Assembly (NCBI GenBank): GCA_030523505.1
Contig: JAUNIK010000198.1
Span: forward strand, 1-5,614
Direction of reading: 5' to 3'
DNA from: Prevotellaceae bacterium
Lineage (GTDB): Bacteria; Bacteroidota; Bacteroidia; Bacteroidales; Bacteroidaceae
Length of the DNA: 5,614 nucleotides
Shown here: piece after piece, positions 1 through 5,583 of the stretch
How positions within the stretch are numbered: position 1 is the first letter of the stretch
Layout of the letters: each line of letters begins with the position of its first letter
The notes under the pieces: model-generated
The model's input: the letters and a program-made list of their open reading frames with translations, nothing else
Told to the model about the DNA's origin: nothing
The model's database searches: none
Program-made: the position numbers and the translations under genes

Positions 1-1338
1 AAGATAGATATGTTCCCACTGACCGCCCTGTGCCTTATGACAAGTGATAGCATAGGCATATTTTATCTGCAAGGCATTGTAGTAATCATCTTCGCGCACA
101 GCCTTCACCTTTTCTGCCTTCGTCGGTTTGTCGAAATAGTCCTCATAGACACCTTGGAACAATTGTTCCTGCTGTTCAGGAGTGAGCGATGGAGACTCGG
201 AGGCAAGGCTGTCCATAATGACGGTGAGTTCGGTCTCGTAGTTGTCGTAGTCAGGGAAACGCAGAATGGCATCGGCAAAGCGAAGCCCATAGAACTCACG
301 ATTATTACGCACACGATACACCTCGGCTATATCACCATTGGCAAGGAACGACGGTATTCCATCATTCGACACTCCAGCCTTCTTGTTCTCCTCCATTTCA
401 CGCTCGGTCCAGTGGTAGTTGTTTTTCACAATCATCAGTCGGTCGCCCGAGCACAGTTCGGCATCACGGTCGAGAATCATATTGCGAATGCCCTGATTGT
501 AGATGTTGGCACGCTTGTTGGAACGAGTTATTACCATTGTTTCATCCACTCCCACCCTCGAGAAACTGCTGCTCAACTGGTCGATGAGTTCATTGCCATT
601 GACGATATGGATATCGGCAAAGCGGTCGAAATGAATCTTTGGCAGTTGTGTCATCTCGTCGTGGGTAATCATCTGGCGGATAATGGTTGCATTGAACAGG
701 ATTCCGCTATCCTGACTCTGACGCAACACCTCGTTCATATCGCACTCGAACACCTCCATGCCATACCCTTCAAGCACACGGGCATCGAGAGCCGGCGACT
801 CATCGCAACCTACTGGCGGAAGCTGGGCTTTATCGCCAATGAGCATCAGATGACAGTTGTCGCCGGAATAGACGAAGTTGATGAGGTCGTCGAGCAGGCG
901 TCCCGAACCGAACAATTCTTCATTTCGCGAATAGGTGCCGTTGGCAATCATCGATGCCTCATCGACAATGAACAGGGTATTCTTGGCTGTATTGATATTG
1001 AGGTTGAAAGCGGTATCAACGCCCGAGAAGGCTTTCTGGCGGTAAATGCGACGATGGATGGTGCGTGCCGGTTGACCGCTGTTTATCGAGAACACCTTGG
1101 CAGCACGGCCGGTCGGTGCAAGCAGAACCACTCGCTGCCCCAGGCGAAGCAGAGTTTTCACAATGGCAGAGGCGAGCGAAGTCTTACCCGTACCAGCCGA
1201 ACCGCGGAGAATCATAGCGGAATGGCTGACAGGACGGAACATAAAATCCGAAAAAGTCTGCATAGCACCTAACTGCTCGGCAGTAGGCTGAAAACCAAAA
1301 GTTTTTCGTATTTCGGATGTAAATTCGTTGCTATTCAT
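1..1338 (-). CDS. RecD-like SF1B DNA helicase (AAA family ATPase), C-terminus cut by window edge
   Basis: The reverse strand reads open from an ATG at 1338 to the window edge, giving 446 residues. The superfamily 1B helicase motifs are in order: Walker A GSAGTGKTS (about 46-54), motif Ia LAPTGRAAK (73-81), Walker B VDEASM (125-130), motif III GDKAQLPPVG (168-177), a motif IV-like TRSNKRAN (271-278), an NGD turn (334-336) typical of the UvrD_C_2 region, and motif VI YAITCHKAQGGQW (429-441). This is the RecD/TraA-type arrangement, so the protein should be an ATP-driven 5'-3' DNA translocase or helicase in the cytoplasm. Only a few dozen residues should be missing after motif VI. It lacks a long N-terminal extension before Walker A, so it resembles the short RecD-like helicases of Bacteroidetes rather than full RecD2 or RecBCD RecD; no RecB or RecC is visible. 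The ATG at 1338 is preferred because a minus-strand promoter lies about 60 bases upstream. The exact repair role is inferred. Confidence 0.93.
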   Translation of the reverse strand, partial: MNSNEFTSEIRKTFGFQPTAEQLGAMQTFSDFMFRPVSHSAMILRGSAGTGKTSLASAIVKTLLRLGQRVVLLAPTGRAAKVFSINSGQPARTIHRRIYRQKAFSGVDTAFNLNINTAKNTLFIVDEASMIANGTYSRNEELFGSGRLLDDLINFVYSGDNCHLMLIGDKAQLPPVGCDESPALDARVLEGYGMEVFECDMNEVLRQSQDSGILFNATIIRQMITHDEMTQLPKIHFDRFADIHIVNGNELIDQLSSSFSRVGVDETMVITRSNKRANIYNQGIRNMILDRDAELCSGDRLMIVKNNYHWTEREMEENKKAGVSNDGIPSFLANGDIAEVYRVRNNREFYGLRFADAILRFPDYDNYETELTVIMDSLASESPSLTPEQQEQLFQGVYEDYFDKPTKAEKVKAVREDDYYNALQIKYAYAITCHKAQGGQWEHIYL

Positions 1339-1367
1339 TGTTTTTTGAAAACTATTTTGTATTTTTG
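1337..1367 (+). promoter_or_regulatory. Bacteroidetes-type promoter for the small peptide-DUF3822-rsmD operon
   Basis: The -7 box TATTTTTG at 1360-1367 matches TAnnTTTG exactly. A -33 element ATTG (1337-1340) lies 19 bases upstream, within the spacing usual for Bacteroidetes. Transcription should start near 1373, leaving a leader of about 60 bases before the ATG at 1434. The -33 element overlaps the start codon of the divergent helicase gene. The call rests on motif match and position only. Confidence 0.6.
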
Positions 1368-1404
1368 CAGATGAAATGTATTCACCCAACGTGCCTCGTG
1401 GTTG

Positions 1405-1434
1405 CAAAGGTACTAATATTTTTCGACAAGCAAA
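1405..1434 (-). promoter_or_regulatory. Bacteroidetes-type promoter for the RecD-like helicase gene
   Basis: On the reverse strand, TACCTTTGC at 1412-1404 is a perfect TAnnTTTG -7 box followed by C. A TTTG at 1434-1431 lies 18 bases upstream as the -33 element, one base short of the commonest spacing. Transcription should begin near 1398 and run left, giving a leader of about 60 bases. The -33 element touches the start codon of the rightward peptide gene, so the two promoters are interlocked. Confidence 0.6.
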
Positions 1435-1610
1435 TGAAAAATTGGAATAATTACGCTTTGATACTATGTATCTTTTGTCTTTTGGTGATATGCTTCATCA
1501 GTGTGTATTCATCATCGAAACCAGAGACTCCGGCAGAAGAAGAAAATATTGAAACAATAGTTAATGACAGCATAGCCAATGACACAGCAACTTATCATCA
1601 GAATAAGTAA
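1434..1610 (+). CDS. Small single-pass membrane peptide, unknown function (58 aa)
   Basis: I do not recognise this protein. From the ATG at 1434 it is 58 residues: a short polar N-terminus (MKNWNNY), one strongly hydrophobic segment at about 7-26 rich in Leu, Ile, Cys and Phe, then an acidic, Ser/Thr/Asn-rich tail (PETPAEEENIE...). That is the look of a membrane-anchored peptide with an exported tail. No lipobox with a suitably placed cysteine is obvious; the cysteines lie inside the helix. In-frame ATGs at 1338 and 1371 would lengthen it, but both lie upstream of the predicted transcription start (about 1373), so 1434 is preferred. Its last 32 bases overlap the DUF3822 gene in another frame, which suggests translational coupling. 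Small size and lack of homology leave some doubt that it is a gene. Confidence 0.55.
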   Translation: MKNWNNYALILCIFCLLVICFISVYSSSKPETPAEEENIETIVNDSIANDTATYHQNK

Positions 1611-2355
1611 CGACAGCCTGACCTTCGCCAAAGACCTTGGTGGCGAACAGGGCGTGAGTTTTGAACCTTACGAGGTGAAGGGCGGCATATCGATGGCAGC
1701 CAACCTGCGTGAGGCGTTCAGAACAAGTCCTTTGCTACGTCAGGGCGACGAGAAGGTAATGGTTATCGTGGATGCACCATCGCTCATCGTTCCATTGGAG
1801 GATTTCCAGAAGGACGAGATGGAGGTGCAATATAAATATGTGTTCCCTGCAACCGAAGGGGAATCGGTAGAGGCGTGCGTGTTGCCTTCATTCCGCAATG
1901 CGGCAGTGTTCAGCATTAGCAAAGACCTGAAGAATGTACTGGCCGATCATTTCCGTGAGGTAAAACTGAAACCGATAATGGCTACTGTGTGGGAATACCT
2001 GCTCAAACGCAGTTATGCGGGCAACAACAAGAAACTGTATGCTTATTTCCACGATGGCAAGATGGACCTCTGTTCGTTTGCACGCAACAGATTCGCTTTT
2101 GTCAACACCTACGAGGTGGACAACAGTCATGATGCGCTGTATTTCATTCTCGGTGCGTGGAAGCAGATTGGAGCCACAGCGATGGTTGATGATTTGTTCC
2201 TGGCTGGCAGAGTGCCGGAGAAGGAGACGCTGATGAACGATGCAAAGCAGTTCCTGGCACGAGTGTTCCACATCAGTCCGTCGGTTGAGTTCAGCAATAC
2301 CAACCTGACACAGAACATCGCAATGCCATTGGATTTAATGTTGGAATTTGTATAG
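1579..2355 (+). CDS. DUF3822 family protein (258 aa)
   Basis: Function is unknown; the match to the DUF3822 family is from recognition of the sequence and of its neighbour rsmD, a pairing common in Bacteroidetes. The protein is soluble, with no signal peptide or membrane segment. Two similar beta-rich stretches stand out: an N-terminal strand pair LIIRISNDSLTFAKDLG (5-21) and a central one KLYAYFHDGKMDLCSFARN (152-170), followed by an LFLAG segment (206-210). Two repeated subdomains of this kind recall a degenerate actin/ASKHA fold, but the glycine-rich phosphate-binding loops are not convincing, so ATP binding is doubtful. The start at 1579 is chosen because the conserved-looking N-terminal strand begins at once after it; the next Met (residue 39) would remove it. 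The gene overlaps the upstream peptide gene by 32 bases and ends three bases before rsmD, so co-translation with RsmD is likely. Confidence 0.85.
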   Translation: MTQQLIIRISNDSLTFAKDLGGEQGVSFEPYEVKGGISMAANLREAFRTSPLLRQGDEKVMVIVDAPSLIVPLEDFQKDEMEVQYKYVFPATEGESVEACVLPSFRNAAVFSISKDLKNVLADHFREVKLKPIMATVWEYLLKRSYAGNNKKLYAYFHDGKMDLCSFARNRFAFVNTYEVDNSHDALYFILGAWKQIGATAMVDDLFLAGRVPEKETLMNDAKQFLARVFHISPSVEFSNTNLTQNIAMPLDLMLEFV

Positions 2356-2358
2356 ATT

Positions 2359-2889
2359 ATGCGTATTATCACAGGAAAATACAAAGGGCGTCATTTCGAT
2401 GTGCCTCGTTCGTTCAAGGCGCGCCCTACCACCGACTTCGCAAAGGAGAACATCTTCAATGTGATGAACGGATATATTGATTTTGAAGACTGCACAGCCC
2501 TCGACCTCTTTGCCGGCACAGGAAGCATATCACTTGAACTGCTCTCGCGCGAGGCAAAGACAGTGGTGAGTGTGGAGATGGATCGCGACCATGCGAATTT
2601 CATCCGTCAGTGCCTGAAGAAAATCGATGATGAGAATTGTATGCTTATCAAGGGCGATGTGTTCAGGTTCGTAAAGTCGTGCAAGCAGAAGTTTGATTTC
2701 ATCTTTGCCGACCCACCTTATGCTCTGCCGAATCTGCCTACCATCCCTGACCTAATCTTTGAGCACGACCTGCTGGCTGAAGATGGTGTCTTTGTGTTTG
2801 AGCATGGCAAGGACAATGATTTCTCAAACCATCCTAGATTCATCGAGCACAGAGCCTACGGAAGCGTAAACTTCTCGATATTCAAGTAA
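2359..2889 (+). CDS. rsmD: 16S rRNA (guanine(966)-N(2))-methyltransferase RsmD
   Basis: This 176-residue protein is an RsmD-type Rossmann-fold methyltransferase that transfers a methyl group from S-adenosylmethionine to N2 of G966 in 16S rRNA during 30S assembly. The N-terminal family signature is present: RIITGKYKGR (2-11) and RPTTDFAKENIFN (22-34). SAM-binding motif I is LDLFAGTGSISLE (48-60), with an acidic residue ending the next strand (VEM, 72-74) expected to contact the SAM ribose. The catalytic motif DPPY is at 118-121, as expected for an exocyclic amino-group methyltransferase. The length is slightly below the E. coli enzyme (about 198), with no sign of truncation. The ATG at 2359 follows the DUF3822 stop by three bases. 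It is the last gene of the operon and is followed by a GC-rich hairpin. Confidence 0.95.
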   Translation: MRIITGKYKGRHFDVPRSFKARPTTDFAKENIFNVMNGYIDFEDCTALDLFAGTGSISLELLSREAKTVVSVEMDRDHANFIRQCLKKIDDENCMLIKGDVFRFVKSCKQKFDFIFADPPYALPNLPTIPDLIFEHDLLAEDGVFVFEHGKDNDFSNHPRFIEHRAYGSVNFSIFK

Positions 2890-2894
2890 ATTAT

Positions 2895-2935
2895 GGTTCT
2901 CCCCCTCGGGGGAGTCAGAGGGGGGCCTTTATTTT
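2895..2935. terminator. GC-rich hairpin between convergent rsmD and dnaG, probable terminator
   Basis: CTCCCCC (2899-2905) can pair with GGGGGAG (2908-2914). Alternatively CCCCCTC (2901-2907) can pair with GAGGGGG (2918-2924), with an outer GG (2895-2896)/CC (2926-2927) extension. On the plus strand the structure is followed by CTTTATTTTAT, giving a plausible rho-independent terminator for rsmD. It lies just past the dnaG stop codon (2929-2931), so it may also end dnaG transcripts, although the T-run on that side is poor. The C5-TCG-G5 pattern resembles dispersed GC-rich intergenic repeats of Bacteroidetes genomes; that likeness is from memory. Confidence 0.65.
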
Positions 2936-4878
2936 ATATTCACTCCTAACTGCTTCGCGAGTTCATTGCGAAGATACTGCATTTGCTTGTATTCTTCCAT
3001 AACCTGTGGAAGGCGCACTGGATCAGACGCTACAGAGATGAGTGTCTGCTTTATCTCATCGAGTTTATTCTGAACAATATTCATACGGAAATCGAGTGTG
3101 AGATGGATTGCCTGCTGACGGATTCTGTTTGTCTCATTCTCGTTCTGCAAAGCAATTCTCGCCTCATCGAGTTCCTCTGTCTGACGCTTCGACTGTGTCA
3201 GTTCGTAACGATCGACAGCAAGGTCGGATGCGAGTTTGCTAAGTTCGATATCTGGGTGATTAACAAAATATGTCTCCGCCTTGAATCCCGGATCGGCACT
3301 GTGCTTCACCGCTTCATCCAATATCATGGCACAACGCTTGTCGACCATCTGGATATCATCCTGCACAAGATTGTAGAAGATGTACTGTGCCACATTGATG
3401 CACATGGTTCCACCCTCTTCGGTTTCCACATTATCAAATATAATATGCTCACCATGACGCACCACAAGTTGGGCGATGAGGCGTTCCACATGAGGAGCCT
3501 TGTTGGTCGCCTCCTGAGCTATATGCGGTGTGTTAGGTATTGTCGGTGCGGCTGAACCTGCATTATCCTTGCGCTCATGGATGATGGAGTTCATACGACT
3601 GATGAGGGTATCCTCCTTCATGCCGATAAGTTGTGCCGTGTCGTGAAGATATGTGGCACGGAGAATCTGGTTTGGTATTACCGAGATGCTCTGCACAATA
3701 GAGTCGATGCCCTCGGAGCGTTTCTGCGGGTCGGTGGCTTTGTTGACAAGGATATTGGTCTTGAACTGCACAAAGTCGGTCTGATGGTCTTCCACATACT
3801 TGCGGAACTCCTCGGCTGTGCGCTTACGAGCAAAACTATCTGGGTCCTCACCGTCAGGCAGGAACAGCACTTTCACATTCATACCCTCGGCAAGGAGCAT
3901 ATCCGTTCCTCGCATAGCGGCATGGATACCCGCAGCATCACCGTCGTAGAGCAGTGTGATGTTCGATGAGAATCGATGGAGCATGTGTATCTGATGGATG
4001 GAGAGCGCCGTACCGGAGTTGGCTACAACATTCTCAATGCCACACTGATGCATCGAGATAACATCGGTCTGGCCCTCAACGATATACACACGGTCTTCCT
4101 TGGCAATGGCTTTCTTTGCCTGATAGATGCCGAAGAGTTCGCGCTCCTTATGATATACCTCCGAATCTGGGGAGTTGACATATTTCTGGTTGACGCCCTT
4201 GGTACGCGAATCGAGCACACGGGCTGAGAAACCCACCACCTTGCCGCTCAGTCCTATCCAAGGGAAGATGACACGCTCGGCATAGCGGTCGATGAGTTCG
4301 CCTTTGTCAGTCTGATAACAGATACCGGTTTTCAGCAGGAACTCGTCCTTATAGCCATCCTTACGGGCTCTGGCGGCAAGAGCATGACGGTCGCGAAGGT
4401 CGAAACCAAGGCGGAACTTACGGATTATGTCATCGCGGAAACCACGACTGCGGTAATACTGCATACCTATTGCCACACCATCAGGATCGTTGTGGAGCAG
4501 TTCCTCGAAATAGTTGGCGGCCCATTCGTTGACAATGAACATCGATTCGCGCTCGTTCTGCGACCGACGTTCCTCATCGCTTATCTCTCGTTCCTGAATC
4601 TCAATACCATATTTCTTCGCCAACCATCGGAGTGTTTCCACATACGACAGCTGTTCGTGCTCCATGATGAAACTGATAGGATTGCCTCCCTTTCCGCAAC
4701 CGAAGCAATGACAGGTGCCACGGGCAGGACTGACGATAAACGATGGTGTTTTCTCATCGTGGAAAGGGCACAGACCTTTATAGTTTGCACCACTCTTATG
4801 GAGCGTCACAAACTCTGAAACGACATCAACGATGTTCGCCGCTTCCTTTATTCGGTCAACTGTCAGTCTATCAATCAT
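2929..4878 (-). CDS. dnaG: DNA primase DnaG
   Basis: DnaG makes the RNA primers for the lagging strand and for restart, working with the DnaB helicase at the fork. The 649-residue protein has all expected parts. The CHC2 zinc-binding domain has C37, H40, C58 and C61 (CPFH...CFGC), with an extra C56. The RNA polymerase core includes ERVIFPW...GKVVGFSARVLD (about 201-223). The TOPRIM fold has the catalytic glutamate in VEGQTDVI (267-274), the metal-binding YDGDAAG (311-317) and the LPDGEDPDSF loop (340-349). A low-complexity linker (about 436-462) leads to a C-terminal helical region (about 463-649), presumably the DnaB-binding domain; it is poorly conserved in sequence and is assigned by position. 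The ATG at 4878 precedes MIDRLTVDRIKEAANIVDVV, the usual DnaG N-terminus. The gene stands alone, convergent to rsmD, rather than in an rpsU-dnaG-rpoD operon. Confidence 0.97.
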   Translation of the reverse strand: MIDRLTVDRIKEAANIVDVVSEFVTLHKSGANYKGLCPFHDEKTPSFIVSPARGTCHCFGCGKGGNPISFIMEHEQLSYVETLRWLAKKYGIEIQEREISDEERRSQNERESMFIVNEWAANYFEELLHNDPDGVAIGMQYYRSRGFRDDIIRKFRLGFDLRDRHALAARARKDGYKDEFLLKTGICYQTDKGELIDRYAERVIFPWIGLSGKVVGFSARVLDSRTKGVNQKYVNSPDSEVYHKERELFGIYQAKKAIAKEDRVYIVEGQTDVISMHQCGIENVVANSGTALSIHQIHMLHRFSSNITLLYDGDAAGIHAAMRGTDMLLAEGMNVKVLFLPDGEDPDSFARKRTAEEFRKYVEDHQTDFVQFKTNILVNKATDPQKRSEGIDSIVQSISVIPNQILRATYLHDTAQLIGMKEDTLISRMNSIIHERKDNAGSAAPTIPNTPHIAQEATNKAPHVERLIAQLVVRHGEHIIFDNVETEEGGTMCINVAQYIFYNLVQDDIQMVDKRCAMILDEAVKHSADPGFKAETYFVNHPDIELSKLASDLAVDRYELTQSKRQTEELDEARIALQNENETNRIRQQAIHLTLDFRMNIVQNKLDEIKQTLISVASDPVRLPQVMEEYKQMQYLRNELAKQLGVNIK

Positions 4879-4902
4879 TTGCTTATTGGGGTTTCTTCAT
4901 GG

Positions 4903-4910
4903 CAAAGTTA
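4903..4910 (-). promoter_or_regulatory. dnaG promoter -7 box
   Basis: On the reverse strand TAACTTTG (4910-4903), followed by C, matches the Bacteroidetes -7 consensus TAnnTTTG. Transcription should start near 4897, giving a leader of only about 18-20 bases before the ATG at 4878. No good TTTG lies at the -33 spacing (around 4930-4934), so the upstream element is weak. No Shine-Dalgarno sequence precedes the start, as is usual in this phylum. Confidence 0.55.
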
Positions 4911-4980
4911 CGAAAAATTTGTGAGAAGTGGAACATGCAACCGCCGAATTAGGAAAATTTTTCTATTATTTATAATAAGG

Positions 4981-5001
4981 TGTATCTGACATAATGATAC
5001 A
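4981..5001. promoter_or_regulatory. Small inverted repeat TGTATC-N9-GATACA
   Basis: TGTATC (4981-4986) and GATACA (4996-5001) are perfect 6-bp inverted arms separated by nine bases, followed by ATTTTCC. It lies about 85 bases upstream of the predicted dnaG transcription start. It could be a regulator site or a weak hairpin. A 6-bp match in AT-rich DNA may be chance. Confidence 0.25.
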
Positions 5002-5017
5002 TTTTCCGGGCGAAAAG

Positions 5018-5031
5018 TTACAGGTTTGTAA
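5018..5031. promoter_or_regulatory. Operator-like palindrome TTACA-N4-TGTAA
   Basis: TTACA (5018-5022) and TGTAA (5027-5031) are perfect arms around GGTT. The 5-4-5 layout is the shape bound by dimeric helix-turn-helix regulators of the Crp/Fnr kind, but no regulator gene is in the window. It lies about 120 bases upstream of the predicted dnaG start, which is far for direct control of that promoter. Confidence 0.25.
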
Positions 5032-5038
5032 AGAATAT

Positions 5039-5148
5039 CGAAAAGTCGGTAGTGATGGGTGAAAACGGTGGAATGACACTATTGGAACGGCGGTTTCATG
5101 TGCTGAAAGCGGTGGAATGACACGCTCAAAACGGTGCTTTCATTTTGT
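5039..5148. repeat. Iteron-like array, 44-bp units built of 22-bp half units
   Basis: Two 44-base units, 5061-5104 and 5105-5148, agree at about 33 of 44 positions by hand alignment. Their first 19 bases differ at only one position (GAAAACGGTGGAATGACAC against GAAAGCGGTGGAATGACAC). Each unit divides into 22-base halves sharing an AACGG/AGCGG core, and a weaker half unit seems to precede the array (5039-5060). TGTCATTCCA (5146-5155) at the right end is the exact inverse of TGGAATGACA in both units (5069-5078, 5113-5122), so either unit could pair with it. A period of 22 bp equals about two DNA turns and puts all copies on one helix face, which suits protein binding. Function unknown. Confidence 0.65.
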
Positions 5149-5206
5149 CATTCCAATGCTTCCAAAGTTGACATTCTGATAATAAAGAAAAATAGAGGCT
5201 ATGACT

Positions 5207-5237
5207 GGAGAGGTGCCCCCTGACGGGTTTCCTCTCC
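5207..5237. other. Isolated GC-rich two-tier hairpin
   Basis: GGAGAGG (5207-5213) pairs with CCTCTCC (5231-5237). Inside it CCC (5218-5220) pairs with GGG (5225-5227) around a TGAC tetraloop. The next palindrome, GCTTAAGC, follows at 5244-5251. No T-run follows on the plus strand, and on the minus strand the T-rich stretch begins about 13 bases after the stem, so a classic terminator is unlikely. It could be part of a structured RNA or a single-stranded-DNA recombination site; nothing here decides. Confidence 0.45.
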
Positions 5238-5264
5238 GAAAAAGCTTAAGCAGCAAAAACTCAA

Positions 5265-5315
5265 AAACGTAACATTTTAAAGCGTAACATTTGTTACGTT
5301 ACGAAAAATGTTACG
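5265..5315. repeat. Left GTAAC/GTTAC cluster with nested inverted repeats
   Basis: Five copies of CGTAAC or its inverse GTTACG lie at 5268-5273, 5283-5288, 5293-5298, 5298-5303 and 5310-5315. An inner palindrome CGTAACA-TT-TGTTACG (5283-5298) is flanked by an outer perfect 11-bp pair, CGTAACATTTT (5268-5278) and AAAATGTTACG (5305-5315). The segment 5285-5315 recurs in inverse orientation at 5584-5614 with two mismatches in 31 bases. Confidence 0.85.
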
Positions 5316-5480
5316 ATTGGCTTTTTCTACCCAAATTTCTAAGTCACATAAAAAATATTTGTCTATGACTTACGTGAATCTTTTTATTTATCTATATGCG
5401 AAAAATATGTCTGAATGTGAAATATTGATTTGAGCACAAATCGCACAAATAATACAAACGAAGGTACACCTACGTATTTT

Positions 5481-5520
5481 CTATATTTAGGAGCAAGTCC
5501 TATATCATTACCTAATATAG
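5481..5520. repeat. Imperfect inverted repeat inside the interval between the GTAAC clusters
   Basis: CTATATTTAGG (5481-5491) and CCTAATATAG (5511-5520) form a 10-bp stem with one bulged T and a 19-base loop. A competing small hairpin TAGGA-GCAAG-TCCTA (5488-5502) overlaps it, so the two structures exclude one another. The DNA is AT-rich, so the significance is modest. Confidence 0.35.
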
Positions 5521-5583
5521 ACTGATTCCAAATACACACCACTTCAATATTTACTGTTCATTTGGGGAGCACAGAAAGTCCAG

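Noticed and set aside
10..1272. Long rightward open frame of 420 codons opposite the helicase gene
   Set aside because: It is antisense to a frame carrying every SF1B helicase motif, has no recognisable domain, and its residues look like a shadow of the reverse-strand codons.
2983..4818. Several rightward open frames (about 83-190 codons) within dnaG
   Set aside because: They all lie opposite the DnaG frame, whose zinc, TOPRIM and core motifs are intact; none shows a protein family of its own.
4907..4918. GTTACGAAAAAT at the dnaG promoter is identical to 5298-5309 in the left GTAAC cluster
   Set aside because: Only one half site is present, and the bases overlap the -7 region; A-rich sequence following GCAAAG(G/T)TACG is common upstream of Bacteroidetes genes, so the match is probably chance.
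5061..5155. CRISPR array
   Set aside because: Only two diverged units of 44 bp with no unique spacers and no cas genes.
5118..5177. Short rightward frame (about 20 codons, MTRSKRC...) and a similar one from 5055
   Set aside because: Both are made of the 22/44-bp repeat array and are better explained as chance frames in repeats.
5168..5196. TTGACA at 5168-5173 as a sigma70-type -35 box
   Set aside because: There is no TATAAT-like -10 at the right spacing, and Bacteroidetes primary sigma factors use a different consensus.
5201..5272. Possible 23-codon peptide starting MTGEVPPDG
   Set aside because: It spans the GC-rich hairpin and ends in the first CGTAAC site, has no recognised similarity and is too short to support as a gene.
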